Assembly (NCBI RefSeq): GCF_003254275.1
Contig: NZ_QKZK01000033.1
Coordinates: 1 to 42,709, forward strand
DNA from: Breznakibacter xylanolyticus
GTDB lineage: Bacteria > Bacteroidota > Bacteroidia > Bacteroidales > Marinilabiliaceae
Length of the DNA stretch: 42,709 nucleotides
Direction of reading: 5' to 3'
The translations under genes and the position numbers were made by a program. Below the pieces are notes generated by a model. The model was not told where the DNA came from. It saw only the letters and a list, made by a program, of their open reading frames with translations, and ran no database searches. Positions 24,487 to 31,742 of this stretch are shown piece after piece (within the stretch, counting starts at the first letter, position 1; the number at the start of each line of letters is the position of its first letter).

Positions 24487-25767
24487 ATGAAAAGAGACGA
24501 CAAACTGTTTGAGTTGATTCAACAAGAGAAACAACGCCAGTTGCATGGCATCGAGCTCATTGCATCGGAAAACTTCGTGAGCGAGCAGGTCATGGAAGCC
24601 ATGGGTTCGGTTTTGACCAACAAATACGCCGAAGGCTATCCGGGTGCCCGTTACTATGGCGGCTGCCAGGTGGTAGACCAAAGCGAGGGACTGGCCATTG
24701 AACGTCTCAAACAACTCTTTAACTGCGAGTGGGTCAACGTGCAGCCTCACAGTGGTGCACAAGCCAACATGGCCGTGATGATGACAGTTCTCGAGCCTGG
24801 CGACAAGTTCCTGGGTCTGGATCTTTCGCACGGCGGACACCTCTCGCACGGTTCACCTGTCAACAGCTCGGGCTTGCTGTATCAGCCCATCGCCTACACC
24901 GTGAAAGAAGATACCGGCATGGTGGATTACGACCAGATGGAAGCTCTGGCTCTGGAGCACAAACCCAAGCTGATCATTGGGGGTGCCTCGGCCTATTCGC
25001 GCGACTGGGACTATGCCCGCATGCGTGCCATTGCCGATAAAATTGGCGCTCTGCTGATGATTGACATGGCGCACCCTGCCGGTCTCATCGCTGCCGGATT
25101 GCTCAAAAACCCTTGCGAATATGCCCACATTGTAACGTCAACCACTCACAAGACCCTTCGCGGCCCTCGTGGTGGTATCATCCTGTTAGGTAAAGACTTC
25201 GACAACCCCTGGGGCAAGACCACCAAGAAAGGTGAAATCCGCAAGATGAGTTCATTGCTCGACTCAGCCGTATTCCCCGGTGTACAGGGCGGCCCGTTGG
25301 AGCACGTGATCGCTGCCAAAGCCGTGTCGTTTTATGAAGCCTTGCAACCCGAATACAAAGAATACCAATTGCAGGTAAAAAAGAACGCCGCTGTCATGGC
25401 CGAGTCGTTCATTGCCAAAGGCTACAAAGTGATTTCGGGCGGTACCGACAACCACTCCATGCTCATTGACCTGCGCACCAAGTTCCCCGAGCTGACCGGT
25501 AAAGAAGCCGAAAACACTCTGGTGAAGGCCGACATCACCATCAACAAAAACATGGTGCCATACGACAGCCGTTCGCCATTCACCACATCGGGCATCCGCG
25601 TGGGCACACCCGCCATCACCACCCGCGGTGTGAAAGAAGCCGAAATCCGCATTGTGGTTGACCTGATTGACGAAGTGCTCTCGAACGTGGGCAACGAAGA
25701 GGTTTATGCCTCGGTTCGCAAACGCGTCAATGACCTGATGGCCAAATACCCGCTGTTTGCTTTTTGA
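24487..25767 (+). CDS. glyA: Serine hydroxymethyltransferase
   Basis: 426 aa, full length. PLP enzyme that converts serine and tetrahydrofolate into glycine and methylene-tetrahydrofolate, the main source of one-carbon units. Seen: [46 protein letters not shown] and the PLP lysine in [14 protein letters not shown]. Codon use is strongly biased, as for pfp. Single gene with its own terminator; no glycine riboswitch in the leader. Confidence 0.97.
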   Translation: MKRDDKLFELIQQEKQRQLHGIELIASENFVSEQVMEAMGSVLTNKYAEGYPGARYYGGCQVVDQSEGLAIERLKQLFNCEWVNVQPHSGAQANMAVMMTVLEPGDKFLGLDLSHGGHLSHGSPVNSSGLLYQPIAYTVKEDTGMVDYDQMEALALEHKPKLIIGGASAYSRDWDYARMRAIADKIGALLMIDMAHPAGLIAAGLLKNPCEYAHIVTSTTHKTLRGPRGGIILLGKDFDNPWGKTTKKGEIRKMSSLLDSAVFPGVQGGPLEHVIAAKAVSFYEALQPEYKEYQLQVKKNAAVMAESFIAKGYKVISGGTDNHSMLIDLRTKFPELTGKEAENTLVKADITINKNMVPYDSRSPFTTSGIRVGTPAITTRGVKEAEIRIVVDLIDEVLSNVGNEEVYASVRKRVNDLMAKYPLFAF

Positions 25768-25788
25768 GATAGCACCATCACTGATATC

Positions 25789-25820
25789 AAAAAAGCTGCC
25801 CCTGAGGGGCAGCTTTTTTT
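25789..25820 (+). terminator. Rho-independent terminator after glyA
   Basis: AAAAAAGCTGCCCC, loop TGA, GGGGCAGCTTTTTT: a 14-bp perfect stem with T-run on either strand. Confidence 0.92.
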
Positions 25821-25923
25821 GTTGATAAATGTGTCGTCCTTTATCATTGATATCAATTGATCCACAAAAAAAGCCCATTCGTATTTTGGTGTTTTTCATT
25901 TCACCTTGGTGAATGCCTCCATT

Positions 25924-25958
25924 GACGGCCGTCATTTTAAAATCGACGGCCGTCGATT
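25924..25958. repeat. Twin GACGGCCGTC palindrome
   Basis: The perfect palindrome GACGGCCGTC occurs at 25924-25933 and 25945-25954, centres exactly 21 bp apart. The second is the core of an 18-bp perfect palindrome (25941-25958). The DNA between is itself palindromic (ATTTTAAAAT). It lies between two convergent genes. Confidence 0.7.
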
Positions 25959-25962
25959 GGTC

Positions 25963-26001
25963 AAAAGCCCGCCAGCTTTTTAAAAAAGCTGGCGGGCTTT
26001 T
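25963..26001. terminator. Strong bidirectional hairpin terminator
   Basis: AAAAGCCCGCCAGCTTTT and its exact complement with a 3-nt loop, an 18-bp stem, flanked by T-runs on each strand. A second stop for glyA transcription and also able to stop transcription from the PL1 gene. Confidence 0.85.
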
Positions 26002-26033
26002 TCCCCAAAAGGTGAAAGCGTGCTCCCCGATAC

Positions 26034-26066
26034 AAAAAAGAGGATGCCGAACCCGACACCCTCTTT
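26034..26066 (-). terminator. Terminator of the PL1 gene
   Basis: On the minus strand AAAGAGG ... CCTCTTT followed by further T, 35 bp after the PL1 stop codon. The loop is 16 nt. Confidence 0.65.
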
Positions 26067-26100
26067 CACTCTTTCACAAAAAACGATTTCCAAACACTTT

Positions 26101-28440
26101 TTATCGTTTGCTCACTTTATGGGTCACTACGCCCCGGTCGGTATGTACCACCACCAGGTAAATGCCGCGTCCCAGATGGCTCATGTCGATGGTGTTGCCA
26201 CTGCCCTGCTGCATCAGCACCATGCCTGCAAGGTTGCGCACCTCGATGCGTTCAATGCTGGCTCGGGTGTCGAGGGTCAGCACATCTGCCACCGGGTTGG
26301 GGAAACAAACCATCTGCGCCGCCGTGTTTTCGGCCATCGATGATGAATTGCCCGGTTCTGTGCCGCCATTTTCGTCGTCGGCAATGGCCATGCTCATATA
26401 ATAAAGGAAGGTCGAACCACTTCCTTTAAGGATGGTGTGACTGCCGGCAGCCAAGGTTTGCGTAATGATGCCTGTCGATGTCACATCATACACGGTTCCG
26501 TCAATTTTAATGGTTCCGGTATTGGCGCCGTTAAACACCAAGGTCAGTGTTCCCTCTTTGCCGGTGGTGAAGGAGATATTGGTAGCCGATTCCATCTTCA
26601 GGCACTGGGTCAGCACCAAACCACCATAATTGACGGTTCCTTTTGAATCGGAAGTGCTGCCCGTGATGGTATAAAATGTACTGGTTTTACCCGACAGGGT
26701 GAAGTTATGCACCATGTCACCGGCAACGGGGGTGGGGTCGGTGGGATCAGTGGGGTCAGTAGGATCAGAGGGATCCGTCGAACCGCCATTGCCCTGGCCA
26801 TCGCCCTGCACGGCCACCAGAGAGGTTTGATAACCGGTCAGAGCAGCCTTGAGCGCCGTGTTGACGGCATAGGATACATCATCGGCCTCGGTAAATGTCC
26901 ATTTAAAATCGCCGCCATTCACCCGCCCGGCATAGGCCATCACCTTGTTTTTGGCTTCCTCGGGGCTGTCGGCCGTGTAGGCATACATGATGGAAGCGTT
27001 GGTGTCGAAATTGTTATAGACATTGGCACCATAAGCCGATTTCACCGTTGCAGGCACCGAGGCATCGCGTGCATCCACCACAAAGGCATCAAAATCGGTG
27101 GTCGAATTCACGCCCGACGGGTAATAATAATTGTCATCGCCATAAGCGACAAAACGCGCCTGCCCGGTCATGTAGTTATTAAATGCTTTGATGCTGCCGC
27201 CATCTTCGCTCGAAAACGTAGGCATGTTTTTATAATCATTGGCACTTGTCGACGTGTTGAACACATCACTCCCCTGCATGGAGGTCAGGATGGGATACTT
27301 GCAGTTACGAAAATAATTGCCTTCGACAAACACCGAGGAACCCAAACACGCACCCACGCCATACTTGGCAATGCCATCGTAATAATTATTGTACACGTGA
27401 GCCGAGTAAAAACGCACGCGCGGATGGCGCGAATCGGAATGGTCGTACCAGTTGTGGTGATAGGTGATGAGCAAATCGTCCGAAGCCCCTTCGCTCAACC
27501 CCAACAGGTTACTCTTGCCGGTGTCGTAAAAGTGATTGTACGAAAAGGTTACGCGGGTCGACTTCTTGCAGTCCAACGCGCCATCGCCCTTGGCCTGGTC
27601 GGCATCGCCCCCGGCATCGCCATAAAAAAAGTCACAATGGTGCACCCACACGTACTCATTATTTTGCTGAAGACCGATGTTGTCGCCCTCGTCACTATTG
27701 CAGTTCATGGTGGCCAGGTTGCGTATTTCGATGTTGCAGGCATTCTTCACACGAATGCCCCAGCCATCGGCCACGGCATCATCGCCCACCCCTTCGAGGG
27801 TGATGTAGCTCGATGCATTGTTGTTGTTCTCAATCACAATGTCGCCGCCCAGCATGTACGAGAGGTCGGTAATTTGTCCCACCAATCGCACGATGAGCGG
27901 TCGGGTATCCTTCCCTTTTTTATAACCATCGAGAATGGTTTGCAGCCCCACACAAGGATTGGTCGTGGCACCGGTCACGTCCATCGACACCGTGTTTTTA
28001 GTGTTTTGAGTGATGTAGATGACCACGGCGTTGGCCTTGGGTGTGCCATCGGCATTGTAGGCACCGGGCACTCGTCCATTGGAGAAGGCAAAACCCGCAC
28101 GGTCATGCGCCATCACGGTAATGGCATCAGTCACCGTTGCCACACCTTCCACGCCACCCATCACCGGCACCACCTTAAGAGTGTACGAACCGGCCTTAAG
28201 CCCCAACACATCGGCACGAAAGTAAGTTCCATAACTGCGGATGAGCATGTCGTCGATTTTTCGGTCGGCGATGCCCTCACCACTATAATATACATGGTAA
28301 CTCTCAGCGCCATCTACCGGTGCCCATTTCACCCAGGCCGACTCGAACCAGCCCCCCGCTTGGGATATTTGAGGCGCTTGTGCCACCACCAGTGAACACA
28401 TGGCCATCATCACGAAAAGGAATTGTAGTTTTTTCATCAT
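26101..28440 (-). CDS. Secreted pectate lyase, family PL1, with T9SS sorting domain
   Basis: 779 aa from ATG 28440 (MMKKLQFLFVMM); the next ATG at 28437 is equally good. After a signal peptide (to VVAQ), residues 25-105 look like a fibronectin III-type domain. Residues 115-500 are the PL1 right-handed beta helix: ADGWGIRVKNACNIEIRNLA, DFFYGDAGGDADQAKGDGAL with the Ca2+ aspartates, and HNWYDHSDSRHPRVRFYSAH with the catalytic Arg. A Pro/Asp/Thr linker (PSDPTDPTDPTDPT) leads to a beta-sandwich of about 110 residues, perhaps a carbohydrate-binding module. The last 75 residues (PNPVADVLTLD, GRGIYLVVVHTDRGVVTHKV) are a T9SS type A sorting domain. It would cleave homogalacturonan outside the cell or on its surface. 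Confidence 0.92.
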   Translation of the reverse strand: MMKKLQFLFVMMAMCSLVVAQAPQISQAGGWFESAWVKWAPVDGAESYHVYYSGEGIADRKIDDMLIRSYGTYFRADVLGLKAGSYTLKVVPVMGGVEGVATVTDAITVMAHDRAGFAFSNGRVPGAYNADGTPKANAVVIYITQNTKNTVSMDVTGATTNPCVGLQTILDGYKKGKDTRPLIVRLVGQITDLSYMLGGDIVIENNNNASSYITLEGVGDDAVADGWGIRVKNACNIEIRNLATMNCNSDEGDNIGLQQNNEYVWVHHCDFFYGDAGGDADQAKGDGALDCKKSTRVTFSYNHFYDTGKSNLLGLSEGASDDLLITYHHNWYDHSDSRHPRVRFYSAHVYNNYYDGIAKYGVGACLGSSVFVEGNYFRNCKYPILTSMQGSDVFNTSTSANDYKNMPTFSSEDGGSIKAFNNYMTGQARFVAYGDDNYYYPSGVNSTTDFDAFVVDARDASVPATVKSAYGANVYNNFDTNASIMYAYTADSPEEAKNKVMAYAGRVNGGDFKWTFTEADDVSYAVNTALKAALTGYQTSLVAVQGDGQGNGGSTDPSDPTDPTDPTDPTPVAGDMVHNFTLSGKTSTFYTITGSTSDSKGTVNYGGLVLTQCLKMESATNISFTTGKEGTLTLVFNGANTGTIKIDGTVYDVTSTGIITQTLAAGSHTILKGSGSTFLYYMSMAIADDENGGTEPGNSSSMAENTAAQMVCFPNPVADVLTLDTRASIERIEVRNLAGMVLMQQGSGNTIDMSHLGRGIYLVVVHTDRGVVTHKVSKR

Positions 28441-28657
28441 GCAGATTTGATTAATTAGACAGATTTTAACATCTATATTCAAATCACTAAATAACCCATT
28501 TTCATCTGCCCGAAGGGGGTAAAAACTGTTGAATGAAGGGCGGTAGATTGGTAAATCCTTTAACTCACAGGGGATGATTCATCCATAAAAGACCACAGCG
28601 AAGTTTTCATGTATTTAAAAAAGCATGAAGATATGAGAGACGAAAAGTATTTTTTCC
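28441..28657. other. Spacer upstream of the PL1 gene
   Basis: AT-rich region between the PL1 start and the MITE-like copy 1. A promoter for PL1 must lie here on the minus strand, but no box matched the consensus well. Nothing else seen. Confidence 0.4.
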
Positions 28658-28804
28658 AATGTCGTTTAGAAGATAAGATGACGTCAGACCAATAGTCAGA
28701 TGATGAGATGAAACGAGACTTATAGATCTGTTTTTTTAATCTCATCTGTCTGAAGTCGAATCATCTTCTTGTCCGTTACTTGAATAACAGTCACTAAACG
28801 ACAT
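28658..28804. repeat. MITE-like inverted-repeat element, copy 1
   Basis: 147 bp, from AATGTCGTTTAG to CTAAACGACAT: perfect 11-bp terminal inverted repeats. Internal arms also pair (AAGATAAGATGACGTCAGAC against GTCTGAAGTCGAATCATCTT). Its right arm matches copy 3 over about 60 bp with few changes (GAAGTCGAAT.ATCTTCTTGT, then GAATAACA..ACTAAACGACAT). No coding capacity. Confidence 0.75.
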
Positions 28805-28909
28805 ATCATCTCCCATCTAAAATCATCCGTCATAGATGCAGATATGCTAAAAAAGTTGTTATTTAGGGTCATCAACCCTCACGGGAGATGGGATTTAAAA
28901 CAAACCACC

Positions 28910-30877
28910 ATGAGAATACTCACACTACTGGCAGCCTGTGCCCTCACACTGACCCTTTGGGGACAGACCGGCTACCGCACCAAGTCGCAACGCGCCATTG
29001 AGCTGTACGAAGAAGCCGGCACCTTTTATGTAAAAGGGCAAACCGCCCAGGCTCTCACCTCCATCAACAAAGCCCTGGAACGTGACCAGATGTTCATAGA
29101 GGCCTATCTGCTCAAAGCCGAAATATTCCAGTACCTGCAGAAATACAGCGATGCCCGCGAAATGCTCATTCAAACCATCTCCATCGACTCGATGTACTTT
29201 ATTCCGGCCTTCTACAACATGGGCAAAGTGGAGTTTTTTATGGGTAACTACCAGGAGTCCATCGGGTGGTTTAAACGCTACGACAACCTGGCCAAAACAC
29301 GCAAGCAACCCCTCAAAACCGACCAGTGGATTATGAAGGCTGAATTTGCCATCAAGGCTAAAAACCGTCCTGTGAAAATTGTGCCCCGTAACCTGGGCAC
29401 GGCCATCAACACCGACTTAGACGAATACTGGCCCAGCCTGACGGCCGACGAAAACACCATGGTGTACACCGTGCTGGTGCCTCGAGATACGAACGCGTAC
29501 AAAATGGGCAACCTGCCTAAAACGCCCAACTACTTTCAGGAAGATTTTTATGAAAGCCTGCGCGATGAATCGGGTCAATGGCAACATCGGCAGGCCATTC
29601 TGCCCCCGCTGAACTCCCCCAGCAACGAGGGGGCGCAAACCCTTTCGGCCGATGGCCAGTGGATGTTTTACACCGCCTGTGGCCGACGCGACACCAAAGG
29701 CAGCTGCGACATCTACTTCGCCCAACGCACAGCCTCCGGATGGAGCGACCCGGTAAACGTAGGGGCTCCCGTCAACACCCCCTTCTGGGAGTCACAGCCA
29801 ACCATTGCGGCCGACGGACGAACCCTCTATTTCATCAGCAACCGTTCGGGCGGCATTGGCAAAAAGGACATCTGGTGCGCCACCGTCACCAGCATCAAGG
29901 ATGATGGGACACCCATCTTCGGCGACCTGAAAAACCTTGGGTCTAACATCAATACCGAGGGCGATGAAAACTCCCCCTTTATGCACCACGACGGGCAAAC
30001 GCTTTACTTCTCGTCGGACGGATGGCCGGGCATGGGGCAAATGGATCTTTTCCTGAGCCGCAAAGATGCCTCCGGCAACTGGCAAACACCCGAAAACCTG
30101 GGCTTCCCCATCAACACGGCCAGCGACGAGATTGGCCTGGTGGTGAACGCGGCCGGTAACCGCGCCTACTACTCGAGCGACGGGATTGAAGGGGGAGCCG
30201 GCGGTAAAGATCTTTATGTGTTCGATTTGCCCAACGATCTTCGCCCCACGCCCGTGTCGTACGTGCGTGGCATTGTGTACGATGCCGACACCAAAGAACG
30301 CATCGCCGCCCGATTTGAACTCTACGATGTGAAATCAGGTAACCTGAAAGCCTCCTCAGGATCGAACGGCCATACCGGCGAATTCCTCCTGTGCCTGCCC
30401 CCCGGCAACAGTTATGCCCTCAATGTCTCCAAAAGCGGCTACCTGTTCTACTCGGGTCACTTCAACCTCAAAGGCATTCACGACCTCACCTCGCCCCGCC
30501 AAATCGACATCTACCTGCAACCCATCAGAGAGGGCTCGCAAGTGGTGCTCGAAAACGTGTTCTTCGCCACCGACAGTTACCAGCTCACCGACGAGAGTCG
30601 TGTAGAACTCGATAAAGTCGTCGCCCTGATGACCGACAATCCCTCGATGACCATTGAAGTTCAAGGACACACCGACAATCAAGGATCAGCAGCCTACAAC
30701 CTGCAACTGTCGCAACAGCGCGCCCAGTCGGTGGTGACCTACCTCACCGGCAAATCCATTGCCCCTGCGCGCCTCACGTCCAAAGGTTATGGCATGACGC
30801 AGCCCGTCGCCCCCAACGAAACCGAAGCCGGCAGAGCTCAAAACCGCCGAACACAAATGAAAGTGTTGAAAAAGTAG
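28910..30877 (+). CDS. porE: PorE-type T9SS protein: TPR, beta-propeller, CRD and OmpA domains
   Basis: 655 aa from ATG 28910 (MRILTLLAACALTLTLWGQ); an upstream in-frame start at 28844 lacks a signal. Domains in order: TPR repeats (about 30-130), a PD40/WD40-like beta propeller (about 165-430; repeats such as GAQTLSADGQWMFYTACG, QPTIAADGRTLYFISNRSGG), a carboxypeptidase-regulatory domain (about 440-530) and an OmpA C-terminal peptidoglycan-binding domain (about 535-655; VEVQGHTDNQGS-like IEVQGHTDNQGSAAYNLQLS). This order and length match PorE (PG1058) of Porphyromonas gingivalis, an outer-membrane-associated component of type IX secretion that contacts peptidoglycan. LAAC at residues 7-10 could be a lipobox. 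Confidence 0.85.
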   Translation: MRILTLLAACALTLTLWGQTGYRTKSQRAIELYEEAGTFYVKGQTAQALTSINKALERDQMFIEAYLLKAEIFQYLQKYSDAREMLIQTISIDSMYFIPAFYNMGKVEFFMGNYQESIGWFKRYDNLAKTRKQPLKTDQWIMKAEFAIKAKNRPVKIVPRNLGTAINTDLDEYWPSLTADENTMVYTVLVPRDTNAYKMGNLPKTPNYFQEDFYESLRDESGQWQHRQAILPPLNSPSNEGAQTLSADGQWMFYTACGRRDTKGSCDIYFAQRTASGWSDPVNVGAPVNTPFWESQPTIAADGRTLYFISNRSGGIGKKDIWCATVTSIKDDGTPIFGDLKNLGSNINTEGDENSPFMHHDGQTLYFSSDGWPGMGQMDLFLSRKDASGNWQTPENLGFPINTASDEIGLVVNAAGNRAYYSSDGIEGGAGGKDLYVFDLPNDLRPTPVSYVRGIVYDADTKERIAARFELYDVKSGNLKASSGSNGHTGEFLLCLPPGNSYALNVSKSGYLFYSGHFNLKGIHDLTSPRQIDIYLQPIREGSQVVLENVFFATDSYQLTDESRVELDKVVALMTDNPSMTIEVQGHTDNQGSAAYNLQLSQQRAQSVVTYLTGKSIAPARLTSKGYGMTQPVAPNETEAGRAQNRRTQMKVLKK

Positions 30878-30924
30878 CTAAGGAACTAAGTGCAAAAGGT
30901 AAAAAGTGTAAAAGTGCCTGAGGC
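30875..30924. repeat. AAGTGCC-type short repeat cluster, copy C
   Basis: AACTAAGTGCAAAAGG followed by AAAAAGTGTAAAAGTGCC directly after the porE stop; same word family as at 13407 and 14741. Confidence 0.45.
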
Positions 30925-30940
30925 AAAATTATTGACGAAA

Positions 30941-30975
30941 TAGCCTCCTAATCCCCCCGGGGTATTAGGAGGCTA
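30941..30975. terminator. Long hairpin after porE
   Basis: TAGCCTCCTAAT and ATTAGGAGGCTA form a 12-bp stem with an inner CCCC/GGGG pairing. No T-run follows, so it may stabilise the mRNA end more than terminate. Confidence 0.55.
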
Positions 30976-31020
30976 AACGAAAGAAAACCAATCGTTGTTC
31001 GACATTAAAACTCAATTAAC

Positions 31021-31051
31021 AAAAAAGCCACCCAATGAAGGTGGCTTTTTT
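31021..31051. terminator. Bidirectional terminator between porE and the response regulator
   Basis: AAAAAAGCCACC, 7-nt loop, GGTGGCTTTTTT: a 12-bp perfect stem with T-run for both strands. It serves porE (plus) and the convergent CheY-like gene (minus, stop at 31077). Confidence 0.9.
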
Positions 31052-31076
31052 GTGAGTGTATTTGTAGCAACAATTG

Positions 31077-31484
31077 TTACTTGTTCAGAAATTTTGAGAG
31101 GGTATCCATCAATATCTGCAAGCGAATGGGCTTGGCCAGATAATCGTCGCACCCAGCTTCGATGCACTTCTCGCGCTCACCCGACATCACGTGTGCCGTT
31201 TGTGCAATAATGGGGATATCAGCATTGATGGCCTTAATGTGTCGCGTGGCAGTATAACCATCCATAATGGGCAATTGTAAATCCATCAACACCAAGTCAA
31301 CACGGTTTTCTTTAAACATACTTACCGCTTCCTGACCATCTTTAGCCCATAAAATTTTAGCTTTGGTTTTACGCAAGGCCGCGTCAAAAAATATTTTATT
31401 GGTGTCCACGTCTTCCACCACCAAAATCACCTTGCTTTCCCAATCCTGTATTAGAGCGCTTGTGACGTTATTTGTTGTAGTCAT
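31077..31484 (-). CDS. Stand-alone CheY-like response regulator
   Basis: 135 aa, receiver domain only. All key residues are present: acidic pair in VVEDVDTN, phospho-acceptor Asp in LMDLQLPIMDG, Thr in AQTAH and Lys in LAKPI. The sequence is most like receivers found at the C-terminus of hybrid histidine kinases. No output domain, so it probably relays phosphate or acts by protein contact. The sensor kinase at 37342 lacks a receiver and is a possible, unproven, partner. Confidence 0.9.
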   Translation of the reverse strand: MTTTNNVTSALIQDWESKVILVVEDVDTNKIFFDAALRKTKAKILWAKDGQEAVSMFKENRVDLVLMDLQLPIMDGYTATRHIKAINADIPIIAQTAHVMSGEREKCIEAGCDDYLAKPIRLQILMDTLSKFLNK

Positions 31485-31518
31485 TACTGAGTTGTAGTTA
31501 AGTCATATAATTGAGCCA

Positions 31519-31550
31519 CTAAATTAGACGTTGCAATCTTATTTTCCAAA
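31519..31550 (-). promoter_or_regulatory. Promoter of the CheY-like gene
   Basis: On the minus strand TTTG (31550-31547), a 20-bp spacer and TAATTTAG (31526-31519) match the Bacteroidota pattern with one mismatch. The leader would be about 28 nt. Confidence 0.6.
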
Positions 31551-31626
31551 CATTGTTACTAAAAGTTAACGTTACAAGATGCATTCATGAATAAATATCA
31601 ACTTGACGATGGCATTGATTTTAATC

Positions 31627-31634
31627 TATCTTTA
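31627..31634 (+). promoter_or_regulatory. Possible -7 box for the GH3-like/serine hydrolase gene
   Basis: TATCTTTA with TTGA 20 bp upstream (31603-31606); one mismatch in each box. It would give a leader of about 100 nt before the ATG at 31743. Confidence 0.35.
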
Positions 31635-31742
31635 ATGATGGGTGTGAATAAAATCATGTATTATTGTCCATCAGACAGGCAAACCCGTTCCTGCCTGCAC
31701 CTACCAGATATAAACACCCATCCCCCGACGAAGAAGACGGCC

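Noticed and set aside
26707-28395. 562-codon open frame on the plus strand opposite the PL1 gene
   Set aside because: It is antisense to a clear pectate lyase, is rich in His, Ile and Gly as expected from reverse translation, and shows no domain.
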